DNA of 64,000 nt, from NCBI RefSeq assembly GCF_016545825.1, contig NC_052614.1:35248072-35312071 (forward strand), given 5' to 3'. The stretch comes from Eucalyptus grandis. Its lineage: Eukaryota; Streptophyta; Magnoliopsida; Myrtales; Myrtaceae. Positions within the stretch are counted from its first letter, which is position 1. The number at the start of each line of letters is the position of its first letter. This document shows positions 1-12,446 of this stretch, piece after piece. The notes beneath the pieces are model-generated. The model was not told where the DNA came from and did no database searches. It saw only the letters and a list, made by a program, of their open reading frames with translations. Made by a program: the position numbers and the translations under genes.

Positions 1-1578
1 ATTATGCAACCGTCCTTCACCAATCATCCTCCTAGTGGTTCGATCTTGAAAAAACACCTTTTGAGGAGTAAAAATAACATTGCAATTCCATTGATTAGTA
101 TATTTGCTAACTGACATTAAATTTGAGGATAATTCAGGTACCAACAATGCTTCATAATTTTTTTACCAAAAAACAATGCTTCATAATTATTTGAAAAGAA
201 ATTAATTTGTCCAACACCACTAGTTGGAACCTACCCACCATTAGCAATAGTAATAGGTGGATATGACACACTTGAAGTAATATTGGATAGCAAGTTTGGA
301 GAACTACACATGTGGCCTGTAGCCCCTGAGTCAATAATAAACTGAGGTTTGGATAAAGCTAAGTAAGCATGGACATTACCATACATCATAGCCAAATTTC
401 CGGTTTCGGTGCTAGAAGCGTTTGTTCCATTGCCATGTATCTAAAGTAATTGCTGAACTTGTTGAGACAAAGCCTCCAACTTGGATTGAAAATCGTTTGG
501 AATTTCTTGGATTGCCACCTTAGCTTCTGAACCCTTGTCTTTGGAAAGACGCAAATGCGGATGAAGAACCCAACACCTCTCTTTGGAATGGCCATTGCGA
601 TTGCAATGGTCACAATGGAACCGTGCTGGTTTCTTAGATTTTCCTTTGGCAAACCGAGTAGTAGAGTCTCCTTGCTTCGTGTTGATAGCACTGTGGGCCG
701 ATTGTTCACCAAGTTCTCATGATGTAATTGGAACTGAAGGCTTGATGCGTCTCCTTGTTTCCTCACATTGGATTATGGCACAAACTTCATTGAAAGTGGG
801 CAATTCAAGACTCATAAGAATTTGATGTTTGGTGTCCTTCAGGCCTGATGCTTGCTAACAATTGAAAGATTTTATCTTGCTCTTCTCGATTGACATAATC
901 CATCACATTTTGGGTCGCAAGTCTATACTAACGAAGCTCATCCCATTGTTTCTTCATTTTTCCGAAGTGTTCGGTGAAAGATTGTGTTGCGCCTTGCTTA
1001 GAAGAAGCAAGTCCTTGTTGTAGTTCAAAGATCCGAGATGCATTCCTGGCTTGACCATACATCTCATTTATCGAATCCCACAATGCCTTGGCTGACTTTG
1101 AATATGCAAATATCTTGTAGATCTCTGGTTCCATGGAATTAAATATCCAAGACATCACACTGTGGTCATTCACTCATTCACTTGTCATTCATCAAATTTG
1201 GGATCTGTCACAAGAGGGGCTCTAATCTTCCTATTGATATGACCGAGCTTCGATCTACCCTTGAGAGCAACAGTTACATCTCATGACCAAGGAAGGTAAT
1301 TTCTTTCATTTAGCAACAACGAAGTCAACCGTTGATTGTTTGTCTCATGCACCTTTGTTGTGTTGGATGCATCTCCTGACTTCTTTGACCCATCCATGAC
1401 ACGTTGCTAGTAATAACAATGATATGACAACAACAAAGAGAGGAACAAGCACTAACTGAAGAATGCAGATTGTCGTAGAACATGATTGGTCTTGAATATA
1501 AGCAGATCGAGACAATAAGATGTGCAGAAAACAAACCAAAAAAAAATCACAGGTCGAATCAAACCTGCTTTGATACCA
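1..1578 (-). mobile_element. Ty1/copia retrotransposon, partial internal region (gag to start of integrase), off left edge
   Basis: On the minus strand the broken frames read, in order, a copia-type gag (about 1173-700; helical, with a KALWDSINEMYG stretch), a retroviral zinc knuckle CDHCNRNGHSKERC near 600-640, an aspartic protease with an intact DSGATGHM active site near 320-345, and the beginning of the GAG-pre-integrase region at 1-130. Several frame changes and stops separate these blocks, so no full polyprotein remains. A primer binding site and 5' LTR follow to the right, which fixes the orientation. Integrase, reverse transcriptase and the 3' LTR lie outside the window. The family assignment is firm; the copy is dead. 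Confidence 0.85.
1564..1578 (-). other. Primer binding site of the left copia element
   Basis: Read on the minus strand this is TGGTATCAAAGCAGG, close to the TGGTATCAGAGC primer site complementary to initiator tRNA-Met used by most plant copia elements. It directly abuts an LTR end in ...TTCAACA. Confidence 0.75.
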
Positions 1579-1920
1579 TGTTGAATTTTAGTAAGGTAAT
1601 CAGAAAAGAAGACAAAGATTATTTGGTTCAGCAATGTGCCTATGTCCTCGGACAAAACTCTCGACTCTCTTATTTTTGTCATAACATTCTTCTACAATTT
1701 GTACACAGGGTTCACCGCAACAAAAAAGGGAAATTTCAAAAATAGGAAAACTATCAATACAGAGATTTGCCCACAATATGTCCTTTCCTTGAATAAGAGA
1801 GCAAATCTCGCCAATATCGTTAATATTTTCTCTCGGCAACAAGTAGTTTCCTCTTTTTCCTTGCTTGTCGTTGTTCAAGCAAAGCCGAGGGTTTGCGGCG
1901 AGGTAGATCCGAGGTGAAAG
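1579..1920 (-). repeat. 5' LTR of the left copia element (outer end uncertain)
   Basis: The inner end is set by CA next to the primer binding site. The outer end is a guess, because the partner LTR lies outside the window and no target duplication can be matched. Confidence 0.45.
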
Positions 1921-4900
1921 AACGTCCGCGGCTTCAAAAGTAGGCGAAATTATCGTGTTTTAGGATGTTCGAAATCCTTTGGAGCTCCAGATGTCGAATC
2001 GGCTTGAATATAGCATTGGATGGGCTCACAGTGTTGGATTGAGACTTGAAATACTCGTGCATGTGTTACTTAGAGGCTGAGCTAGGCTTGAGGGATGAGA
2101 GGAGTGGTTTTTGAGTAAGCTTTTGGATGTTGATGTTTCTAGTTTGGGTCGGGATGAATTAAATGAGAGCTTAAATGGAGTATTTGGTATATTGCATGTG
2201 ATGATTGGGGTCTGGATAGGCGACGAATCGAGCGCAAAGAAGCTGTGTTTTCGAAATGTTGGATAGAGGACTGTTTAGGGGTAGGCGTGTGCTGCATGCT
2301 AGTTGTGAGTGGGTGAGAGGCGAGTTCGGGTTCGGGTTTGGACTGTAGGTCTATGAGTAGTTGAAATCGTTTTGGGTTCTGTGGAGGTGGTGTTGAGGGT
2401 CTAAAAGAAGTTGTAGACCGACCAAATTAGCTTGTGGTAACCGTACATGGAGGAAAGGGTTCGGGGATGTTCTGTTCGAAAGAGACAGGAGTGGTAGTTG
2501 CTGGTTTACACGTCACTTTTGGGTTCAAATGTGTTGTTGTTGGAAGGAACTAATTTTCTTAAGAGTGCACCAACGACTTTAAGCTATGACATACTAGTTA
2601 ATAGAGTTTTCTCGTGTGAATATCTGGTGCGAACATCCTTTCCCTTAGAACAACAAACTGGCATGTACGAACCAGCAAAACCTGAGGTTCATCTATGAAT
2701 TTTCTGCAGTTTTTTAGACTTTGTTGGACCTTACCCACTTCATGGAAGTTGTAGAATAAATTTTTAGGAACAACATATCAAAATTTGAGAACAAATGGTC
2801 AAGATTTGGGTAGTGAAATGATCTTTCTTCAGTAGGAGCTTAATCTGGAAAGTTGCTGCAGAATTTTAGGGGTTAATACAGCAAGTTATTGCTCTTTATA
2901 TGGCAAGAACTAGACTTAGATTTCTCCATGGAAAATGTTAATTTACGTCTCTTCTATAACATATTAAATATTTGTAATTTTTCGATAAGATTTGTTGCAC
3001 TTTTTGCTTCTGTGTTTGAAACTGCTCGACATAGTCCATGTTCTGTCTTGATCCGAGATTGTACATCAGATGGTAACCCTTTTGGTGTATATTTTTGTGG
3101 CTTTTGGGAAGTCTAATGGTCTCTCAATCTTAGTTAATTGGTGCATAAACATGTCTCTTCCATATTCAAAGTGTGAATGTTCAAGTGGTTGCAATTTGTG
3201 TCTCTTGAGTGCAATGAGTGCGGCATGTGTTGAGACGATGTGTGTGAACATCGAGAACTACATTCATTTTGCTATTCTACGGCACGTGCTAGAGATTATT
3301 GTGATGTCAATTTACATAGAGAGATTTGAGGCACAGTATGAGCATATAGTTTGGATTATGAGCTTTATGAGGTGTGAAACTCAACTTGTGATTTGCTATG
3401 TTTGTAGATGCTACAAGCATTGACTCTATGCGTGATGGTAAGTTTTTATTGTGTTAGATGTTGGTGTGGAATTTATGTCCACTGTGAAATGAAATAATTA
3501 TGAAAGTTATCCATTAGCCAGTAATGGGGATGCCCCGATTTAAAATCTTAGGACTAGCAACCCCTAGATCCGAGATGCCTTGGAATGAGATGCTCATGGC
3601 CAGCGACCCATGAAAGATTACCTGAGGACCGGCGTCGCTTTGGGAGCTTATGAATGAAACTGAGAAATTGAAAATAGACAGGTGTGATTGGGCCAAAAAG
3701 GGTGCCGGTGACTAAAAGATGCCCTTATACTTATGTCTTGAATGCTTAGGGTATATCTTAGTAGGCGGCTTTAACTATGTTGCATCATCTCGCTTTCATT
3801 TCTAAGGCTAGTTTAGCAAAGTTCATATATGTTTCTCTTATATATGATAGGCCCTATGGATTAAGTTTAATGTGTTCTGGGTTATAGATTGGATAGCCTT
3901 CTTAGTTATGAATGGATTTTGTATTCTAATATATGATTTGTTTCCTCTATTGGGTACAACTCACTTCTTAATCTTTTTTGGATAACTAGCGATGGACATA
4001 CCCCCAGTAGCTACTTATGGAGCCTTAGCGCATGTGGAGACTTCCTTACATGATGTTTATGACGTCAACCTATGCTACACATTCACCTGTTGCGAGGCTA
4101 CCTTTTGGTTCGATGATGGTCACCCTACTTGGTTTCCTAGGCGGTTCGTATCTAGGTTCTTGAACTAGGATGGGATCTTGAGAGGCCCCACTACGTATGG
4201 GGTCGGATGGACCTGAGATGTAGGTAGTTAGGCTTGTGAAGGGTAGCTTTTATATCGGCATGGGACGACTTTGAGTTAGGATACTTTTTAAACCCTCACT
4301 CCCAAACATTTCTCTGCATGTTCTTTTTGTATTTCGAGGAAAAAAAAAATGTACATATATATGCATGTAGGTGAAAACGAGCTTGTAAGTAACACGTGTC
4401 TTGAACCGTTATCTCATGAAAGGATATAAAAACGCCCTTTTCTCTACCACGTACTTTTCAATTATGTGATAATTGGTGAAATAGAGATCATAATTCTATA
4501 GGCGTGCTTGGTTAGAGCTTTTGAAAAAATGAAATGGTTGTAGCGGATTTGGCAATGAACACCTATTTTCGCTGAGATCGTGTATGACTTATTTGCCATT
4601 TACTTTCAGGACCTATCATTTTAGTTAAAGTTTGTTTTCATGTCTGCATTAAAATATAGAAAGTGACATTACTGGGACGTCACATTGGGGAGGTCGGACA
4701 AGCTTATAAGGAAAGTAATTTGCCTATTATCGATTGGTTTTGAATGAAAAGATAACTCATTTATTAAAAAAAAAGAAAAGAAGAAAAAGTCAATTGTATG
4801 AGCCGCAAGATTTTGATTAATAAAAATAAATACTAGAAGCCAATCCTTAAAATTAAAAAGAATCGAGCAAATAAAAAATAAGAAGCGACACGACTCCTAC

Positions 4901-5088
4901 TCGTCCCGAGGTTCCTTGACTCCCTTTGCTTAGGCGCCGTAGTTTGAGAAGAGAAAACACTCCTAAGAAAAAAGCAACGCATTTAATGCGCAATTTTTGA
5001 TTTTCGACAATATAGACAATCGCCGGTAATTATTTATTTCTCCTATCGAAAATGAACTCTAATTTGTAATTTTCTTTTTGTGGGGTTT
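1921..5088. other. Unassigned intergenic DNA
   Basis: About 3.2 kb without a recognisable gene. Short open frames occur on both strands but match no family I know and have no splice or motif support. Parts (3500-4300) have the style of degenerate LTR-element DNA, but no LTR pair or target duplication was found. The last 350 bases are AT-rich and lead into the GC-rich kinase leader. Confidence 0.4.
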
Positions 5089-5488
5089 GTCAAGACAAAT
5101 CAAATGAGTCTCGTGAAGCGGCTCCAGTCAAGAAGGGAGAGGGCAAAAAAGGAGGAAGGAGAGGGAGGAGGAATGATGGTGAGGCGACGGGGGGTATTAT
5201 TATCTGTTTAGCGTGTGATGCTGAAACACGATGAGCACGTTTTGATTTTTGAAGCCCTTTGACTTTTTGAGGTCGTAGAATTTGGAGCTGCGGAAAGGGT
5301 GCGGGGAGAGAGAGAGAGAAGACCGGAAGACCCTCCTCCTCCTGCTCCCCTGCTCCTCCCCACCCCCCCCACGGGCCGAGAGAATATACGAGTCCTTTTG
5401 TCCCCCCGCACCGCCGTCCACCACGGTCGTCCCTCTCCAACGCCACCTCCTCTCCCTCTCTCTCCCCCACCTTTTCTTCTTCTCTTTG

Positions 5489-5498
5489 CTAAATAAAG
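5489..5498 (+). promoter_or_regulatory. Possible TATA element of the kinase gene
   Basis: CTAAATAAAG lies about 30 bases before a CT-rich stretch (5521-5550) of the kind common at plant transcription starts. The position is plausible for a leader exon ending at 5749. No experimental start is available, and the GC-rich region upstream could hold other starts. Confidence 0.3.
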
Positions 5499-5524
5499 CG
5501 CACCCGAAGAAACCCATTTCCCCT

Positions 5525-5749
5525 TTCTCTCTCTCCGTCTCTATCCGTCTCGATCGAGTCTCTTCAAGAGCAACCCCGCCCCCTTCCCACCGGCGGCGGC
5601 GACCAGCGGTCAACGGTACCGGGCGGTCCGTGATCGGCGGATCTCTCCGTGCTCAATCGCGGTTCTTGGTGTGGGGATCTTCTCCATCTAATACGCCGGT
5701 CGGGGTCCGGGGAGTCTGTTTCGGGTTTGGACAGAGAGCTGTGTCCCCT
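5525..5749 (+). other. Probable 5' untranslated leader exon of the Raf-like kinase gene
   Basis: A GC- and CT-rich block is followed by a consensus donor GTGAGT at 5750-5755. The first good in-frame ATG of the kinase is at 8100, shortly after possible acceptors (AG at 8071-8072 or 8095-8096), so this block is best read as a non-coding first exon. Long leader introns are common in plant regulatory genes. The exact 5' end and the chosen acceptor are inferences. Confidence 0.4.
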
Positions 5750-8096
5750 GTGAGTTTGATCTGTTTGACGCCTCCTTCAGGATCTTGTGTTCTTCTCGTG
5801 TTTTCTGGGCAACGTGTTTTTGCCTTCTTTTGTTGTTGCCGAGAATTATTGAATGTCGGTGTGACGGGTAATTTGCTGATTTGGTGATTCGTGGAGAGGG
5901 TTGAAATGGGTTTGGTTATTGAATTGGGGCTTTGGATATCATGATTCGTCCGAATAACTGGAAAAGTAAAATCAATGACTGGGAACCTTGTGGTTTCATT
6001 TAAGTTGATATTTCATAATTGCGAAGGGAAACATGTGATGTTCGAATTTTGGGCCCTTCCTGCGTATCTGATTCAGGCCTCTGATGAACATGGCGAATGG
6101 AGTCTGAGATGGAATTCCGACAGGTTTGATGAATTTATCAAGATTGAATGTATTGTTGATTGTGTTGATTTTTCTGATCTGTGAGGGGGTGGAGCAGGTG
6201 ATAGCAAATTAGAAAACATTTTACTAGTTATAATAAGTAATTCTAGACTAAGGCTGACCTCAGCGTCCATGGGAAATCTTTTAGCTCGTGGGAACAAGGA
6301 ATTCATACAGGAAAATGTTTCATGAAAGGAAATTTACATGGATCGGAGGGCAAGTGGAAATAAGATAGAAAGCTTAGCTCAAAGTTGTGTGCTACAGATG
6401 AATAAAGGAAGAGCCATGTAAGATTATAGCAGGAAGGATAATCACACTCATATTATTTATGTATCTTTTAATTGCACTTCTAACGTAGTTCTGTCAACTA
6501 ATAGGTTCAAGTGAAGGTCTCTTCATCTGATCTTTCTTGGAAGATGTGGAAGAGACATGTATTTAAATTACCATTGCATGAAATATAGACAGAATCTAAA
6601 ATGATTTAGATTTATAAATGGAAAAGGATGAGAAGCTTACTTTAGCTATTTCTTTTTAATGTTTAAACAATCAGATATTTAATCAGCCCTTCTTCCCTTA
6701 AGGTTCACTCTTTTTTACGGCATTGTGTTTTTCTCACTTCCTTACCTCAATGCCTTAGGCCCAGAAAGAAGGATTGACTTCCTGGGTATTTCCCAATGGA
6801 GGCTTTAGACCCCCTTCTTTTCTGAGTCAATGATTGAAGAAATAGAAGAAGTCAAAAGGATTTCCATCTGTCTTAAATGAATTGAGTGGACTTGAAATAG
6901 CGGCATAGTATTCTATGAGATCTTATACCGCATCTGTAGGTTGTAGAAAAGAAAAATAATTAATTTATGAGAAGATGACGGATTTATGATACAAAAATAC
7001 AATTTTTATTTCTAATAAATATGGAAAAAAAATGTAGAACCTAGACCTTACCCCTTAGCAAGCAAAAGAGCGTAGAGTCTAGTAAGAAATTTTTTTGTGG
7101 TAACCCGCCAAGAAGAATGATTTCCCAAAAATGAATTTTGCTACCCGAAAGGAACTAGAAGTAAGCCTTTCTCTAAGCTAAGCCCGCCAACCGCTTAGAG
7201 AAATAAATTACTAGTTACGATTATTTACGATTATAAACAAGTTTCTACGATGCCAAGTGAGTTGCAACCCATGAAGTTAGAGTACTATCTATGAGTGCAA
7301 TCAATCTTACATCAGTTTTAGGTCCTCCTTTTTTAATTTATTTTTTATCTATTTTTTTATTTTAAGGAACTGATTGGCGAATGCCATTACTTTGTTCTGT
7401 ATAATGAAGTGCTTCCAGTATTATTGCCAGTGTCTGGCTTTCTTATTGTCGATGATTGTACTGTACAATAGACACGTATTTTAGTGTAAAAGAAAAGAAG
7501 GTATGCGTGTGTTGGGGGGTGTTTTGGATACATTTGGTATCCGAAGCTTGGTCATGGTTCTTGTTTGTGTAATTTGATGATTTCACAGAGGGAGGCAGGG
7601 CTTGTTTAGTTGGGATGATTGTAGTGTACAATAGACATGTAAATCTTTCTTCAAAGTGTTAGTTGGCTTGGCTTATGGCATCTTGTTCATTTTTTATTCG
7701 TTTTTGTCATGCCTTAATCATTCGCTGATCACTTTGAAGTTTTTATTTTCGAATTTCGACAACTTAGTGATATTTTTGTTTTGGGGCGTTTTTTTTTTTT
7801 TTTTTTTTTTTTTTGGTGGGGGTGGGGGGAGGGGGATTGTGGCTCTATTAATCCAAGAATAGGTCAAATATGTCCTTTGAATCTCATCTTTTGTGGCTTG
7901 GCTTATGACATCTTGTTCATTTTTAATATGTTTGTTGATAGGTTTGATGGGATTGAAGAAATCTAGTTCATGGTCTTTAATTCCTTAAGAGTTGTTTGGG
8001 TATAACCCTCTTGGTTATAAGAATTGTGTAAAGCTGAAGATCAAGGACGTGATCAAATATGAAGTGTTTTAGCATTTATATTATATAAATTGTTAG
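5750..8096 (+). other. Probable leader intron of the kinase gene
   Basis: About 2.3 kb of T-rich DNA between the leader donor and the coding exon. It holds a long poly-T run (about 7790-7814) followed by a G-rich stretch. It also holds duplicated phrases: GTACAATAGACA at about 7462 and 7626, and TGGCTTGGCTTATG at about 7669 and 7893. No coding homology was recognised in it. Confidence 0.35.
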
Positions 8097-8099
8097 AAA

Positions 8100-10853
8100 A
8101 TGGATGAGGATGCTAATTCCTGGATAAGGAGAGCAAAATTCTCTCACACAGTTTGTCATAGGATAGATTATTCAAGATTAGCCTCGATTCCCTTTACAAT
8201 TGAAGCAGATCGGATTCCTGAACTGAAGTCACGGCCAACACGAGCAGTCTCAAGCCAGAAGCCCAGTTCTAGTGGTTCACAGATTCATAGAAATCCACTT
8301 ACCAATAAACAGAGATCGTTATCCCCACTTCCAGCAACAGTCCTATCTGATGTGTTTAAGGAAGCACGCTCGGATAAAAAGAGATTTTCAACTCCCTTCC
8401 CACAGAGGAAAGAAGCTGAGAAGGGTATGAGGGGAAAACTATTGCGCAGGGAATCCCATGAATCCAAGGCCCGGAATTCCAATTCATCATCGAATAGTAG
8501 CCCACTGAGGCATTTTGCTTCAATGAAACACAATGACAAAGTTAAAACTAGGAAGGATTCTGCCTGGACTAGATACTTTGATCATTCTGGGGGAAGGGTT
8601 ATGGCTGTTGATGGAACAGATGAATGGATTGTGGATATGTCTAAACTATTACTTGGTCTCAGATTTGCTCATGGTGCGCATAGTCGGCTTTATCATGGGA
8701 TATACAAGGATGAACCTGTTGCTGTAAAGATAATTAGGGTTCCAGATGATGACGAAAATGAAGTCTTGGCTACAAGATTGGAAAAACAATTCACTAGGGA
8801 AGTAACTCTTTTGTCCTGTCTTCACCATCAGAATATTATAAAGGTAACTTGAAAATCATTAAGCTCGTAACAATTTTAGCATATTTACTCTTGTTGTTTT
8901 CCTGTGTAGAGACATTTGGCTGGATTGATGATCAAGTTAATGTTGTTACATTGCTATAGGCTGGACTTGCATAAATTGTATGGATTGTTGCATTCACGTG
9001 TCAATAACTTTTCTGTTCTTATTTTCCATATGGTTCAGTTTGTTGCCGCATGCAAGAAGCCACCAGTTTATTGCATCATAACGGAATATTTATCAGAAGG
9101 TTCTTTGAGGGCATACTTGCATAAGCTTGAAGACAAATCGATCCCCTTGCAAAAGCTTATTACAACAGCCCTTGAGGTTGCTCGTGGAATGGAGTATGTT
9201 CATTCACAAGGGGTCATTCATCGCGACCTCAAACCAGAGAATATCCTAATTGATCAGGACTTCCACATGAAAATTGCTGATTTTGGCATTGCTTGTGATG
9301 AGGCTCACTGTGATACTTTAGCTGATGACCCAGGAACTTACCGGTGGATGGCCCCTGAAATGATCAAACGCAAATCTTATGGGCGAAAGGTTGATGTTTA
9401 TAGTTTTGGTCTTATTTTATGGGAAATGGTGGCTGGCGTAATCCCATATGAGGACATGACTCCCATACAAGCTGCTTTTGCAGTGGTTAACAAGGTTCGT
9501 GCTTTCTTTCTCCTCACGTGTGCATGTTGGGTTCATTGCGAGTATGATCCTTATGATCTGCTTTTCCGGTGGTTAATATGCATCTGTCATCTCTGGGCAC
9601 TAGTTAAGGTTATCAAATATAGCGAAAACATGCATATAGATGCTTTGAAATTGAAACAGTACATTTTAAAGAATGTTACCTACATCAATTAGAATTGTTT
9701 ACACTTTAGCACATGTGATAAGGCTTGAGTGTCCTGAGGGCTAGCACTTTACTATCTATTAGGGTCTAATAGATAATTATAACAATGGGTAGATATAAAA
9801 TCATTTATTCCGTATTTACGAGTCTCTGGAAAACTAGTGGTGCAGACTGGTTATAGACCAAACCCTTAATTAAGGTCTGATGTTGGTTACAGATCTCTGC
9901 ATACCAACTACAGAGGACTGTCTAGAAAATTCTTAACAATCAAAAGCTATCTGAATTTCTAGCCACAAGGTTCCCGTCATTGAGTCATTATGCACATTGT
10001 AGAGAAAATGTCACTAGTACGGTCTATTAAACTTCTCTTTTAGTGACCATGTTGGTTGTATGGGTGGGAAGACTAGTATACACACAATGAAGAATCGTGT
10101 ACTCCTGGATGCACTCTTGTGATACACCAAGTAAGTAATGCACTCTTCTGATGCGCCAGTTCTAAAGTTTTCTTTGTTGATTATTTGACACGTGGAGTCG
10201 ACTTCACATTCTATGAGTTTTCATGTGACACCTGCATATATCGGAAGCGACTATATAAAAGCTTTTAGTTGAGCAGATTAGACAATTTACTCTAGAAAAA
10301 ATACTAAAAGGTGGAAATAGTTAGTCATAGGTGTTGTTACGATATTCATGCGAAGTACAGTTTTAAGATTAAGTTGTATGCGTGTCTCGTCTGTGCCATT
10401 GTTACTGAGCTTGGGCAGCATGGTAATCATTTTGTCAAGGGTCTATTAGAAGCCAATTTTAATGTTTCATGTAAGTCTTGTTAATTGTTATGTGTTGCCC
10501 AATCAATTTGCTTTGTGTTTTCTGCAAATGGAATCATCATTGTTATGATATACACTAACGAGGTTTGGGATATGATTCAGAATCTGAGACCAGTAATCCC
10601 GAAGGATTGCCCACCTGCACTGCATGATCTCATTGAGCAGTGCTGGTCCTTGCAACCAGAGAAGAGGCCCGAGTTCCGCCAGATTGTCAGAGTATTGGAA
10701 CAGTTTGAGGTTTCGCTTGCTCGTGATGGAACACTAAATCTGATGGAGAACGTAACTTGCCAAGACCACAAGAAAGGGTTGCGTCATTTGATCCAAAAGC
10801 TCGGTCCGCTGCACCATAATATTTCATCCGCTCCTAAACCAAAGTTCACATGA
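8100..10853 (+). CDS. Raf-like (MAPKKK group C, HT1/Raf43-type) serine/threonine-protein kinase
   Basis: Three coding exons, 8100-8843, 9039-9494 and 10581-10853, join in phase 0 at GT/AG sites to give 490 residues, usual for this plant family. Residues 1-180 are a Ser/Arg-rich N-terminal region. The kinase domain spans about 185-445 with the ATP-binding lysine in VAVK (K210), the helix-C glutamate (E234), HRDLKPEN with catalytic D311, DFG at 329-331, GTYRWMAPE with APE at 353-355, and a conserved tail ending PKPKFT. The glycine loop is the degenerate type (GLRFAHGAHSRLYHG) usual in Raf-like plant kinases. All catalytic residues are present, so an active cytosolic kinase is expected. The ATG at 8100 is chosen because the family's N-terminal block (SWIRRAKFSHTVCHR) starts just after it. 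Intron 9495-10580 is long and featureless. The subgroup is recognised from overall likeness; the substrate is unknown. Confidence 0.93.
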
Positions 10854-11379
10854 CTCTTCTGAGCTTGCCTCGGACTCGATGCGCATGAATTTTACTCTTA
10901 AGGCTTAAAACAATTATACAGGTGTCAACTCCATCCGGGATGAAGTCTGCTTGAGCCTCTTTGATGGGTAGACTTGTATGAATGTATTAATTTGTAAAGG
11001 CCCTTCCCGTAGATTTTACAGATATGTATGATTGGATCATTGGTGTTGGAAAAATGCTGACATATAAATTTGTCTCGGCAATTTTTAAAGCCCACTTCTG
11101 TTTCTTTGTTTGTGGTCAGGTTGGTTTTAGATGTTTATCGCATATCTTCTTTTCTAGCTCGATTATAGCTCGATATGCTTCTTGGGTGGCTTAGCTTAAC
11201 GACTGAACCATGTCTGTCGTTGCTCGAGAGATTATACTGCTTATGGCTTTTCCCTTTCGCGTACAGTGATGCGAACTTGCGACGAAGGCGACTCTAGAAT
11301 GCATTTGTACCTGCATCAGTAGGGTGTGAGTGTGACTATAGCAAGGGTGGTTGAGTCTTATGAACTAGAGAAGTTTAAG
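10854..11379 (+). other. Kinase 3' untranslated region and flank
   Basis: Follows the TGA at 10851-10853. AT-rich phrases near 10980-11000 and 11025-11045 could carry polyadenylation signals, but no single site stands out. The stretch ends at the MULE-like element. Confidence 0.4.
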
Positions 11380-11390
11380 GGGAGAAGTAC

Positions 11391-11472
11391 ACTCCAAATA
11401 CTAAAACTTGATACGTAGGGACACTTAAGTGACTCCAAATACTAAAACTTGGTACGTAGGGACACTTAAGTG
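11391..11472. repeat. Two tandem 41-bp units inside the left arm of MULE-like copy 1
   Basis: Units starting ACTCCAAATACTAAAACTTG at 11391 and 11432 differ by very few bases, so the duplication is recent relative to the element. Confidence 0.85.
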
Positions 11473-11590
11473 TCTAAAGTTAAAAAAACGATACTAAATG
11501 TCAAAATCAGAGCAAAATGGATCATTTAAGTGTGTCAATTCGGTGATCAACATCCTATTCCTGCTATTGAGAAGGAATATTTTGTTACTT

Positions 11591-11700
11591 TGTAGATTCC
11601 TCTAGAGTTTCCCAGGCTATAGACTTAACAAAGATATTCTCATTTTGTAGATTCCTCTAGAGTTTCCCAGGCAATAGACTTAACAAAGATATTCTCATGT
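11591..11700. repeat. Two tandem 55-bp units inside the left arm of MULE-like copy 1
   Basis: Units starting TGTAGATTCCTCTAGAG at 11591 and 11646 are almost identical. They have no counterpart in the right arm, so the segment entered or expanded after the element formed. Confidence 0.85.
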
Positions 11701-12446
11701 TCATTATGGAGCTGTTCGTGCTGACATGGCAATTTTCTAGTGATGTAAGTGTAAAACGACGTCGTTTTGCACGCTAATGTAGCTAAAAAAAAATGCAAAA
11801 ATGATGTCGTTTTGTCTTTGACATAGTAAAAAATTAACATAAAAACTAATTAAATTAAATTTAAAACTAAATTTACTTAAAACATTTAAAAATAAAAATA
11901 CAAATATTTAGGAAAAAAAGGAGAGGAGGGAGGCGACGAGAGTTGGGAAGGGCAAGCGATAGTGGGGAGGCGGCGAGGACCCGTGAGTCCTTGCCCAAAT
12001 TTGGGGCGAGAGTCGCGGCCCTCCCCAAATCCGACGAGGGCCCTCGTCACGGGTTGGCCGGGGGTCGGCGACCCCGGGCCGACCCTCTCCCTTTGTCGCC
12101 AACCCTTCCGGTGGCGGGCCGCGGCGAGGGCTCGCCCTCAACCGCCTTCCTCCCCCCTCCCCTTTTTTTTTTTTTTTTAAATTGTATTGTTATTTTAAAA
12201 TGTTTTAAAGAAATTTAGTTTTAAATTTAATTTAATTAAATTTTATATTAATTTTTATCACGTTAGAGATAAAATGACGTCGTTTTTGCATTTTCTAGCC
12301 ACATTAGCGTTTTGGTCGATTAGCACTTAAGTGATCAATTTTACTCTAATTTTGACATTTAAGTGTCACTTTCCTAAGTTTTGACACTTAATGTCATTCC
12401 GTGCCAAGTTTTGACACTGCAGGGTGTGTGTCACTCGAAATTTAAG

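Larger units (their letters stand above)
11380..12437. mobile_element. MULE-like long-terminal-inverted-repeat element, copy 1 (non-autonomous)
   Basis: The two ends are reverse complements over roughly 250 bases each, interrupted by small indels. They share CACTTAAGTG phrases, CAAAATTAGAG-like blocks and the palindromic motif AAAACGACGTCGTTTTG (about 11752-11769, mirrored near 12275-12290). AT-rich stems enclose a GC-rich core (about 11920-12160) ending in poly-T. The flanks AAGTTTAAG (11371-11379) and AAATTTAAG (12438-12446) form a 9-base duplication with one mismatch, a length typical of Mutator-like elements. No transposase is encoded. A close relative lies at 53533-54776. The MULE label rests on duplication length and structure, not on a protein. 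Confidence 0.65.

Noticed and set aside
3070..3423. A 117-codon plus-strand open frame
   Set aside because: No recognisable motif, Cys-rich by chance, no splice or promoter context and biased to common codons of AT-rich DNA.
5090..5613. Long minus-strand open frames opposite the kinase leader
   Set aside because: They arise from GC-rich and CT-repeat sequence, overlap each other in different frames, are Arg/Gly-rich and have no domain. A 5' leader on the plus strand explains the region better.
11908..12218. Open frames on both strands in the GC-rich core of MULE-like copy 1
   Set aside because: High GC removes stop codons by chance; the peptides are Pro/Arg/Gly-rich, differ between the two element copies and end in the poly-T border.
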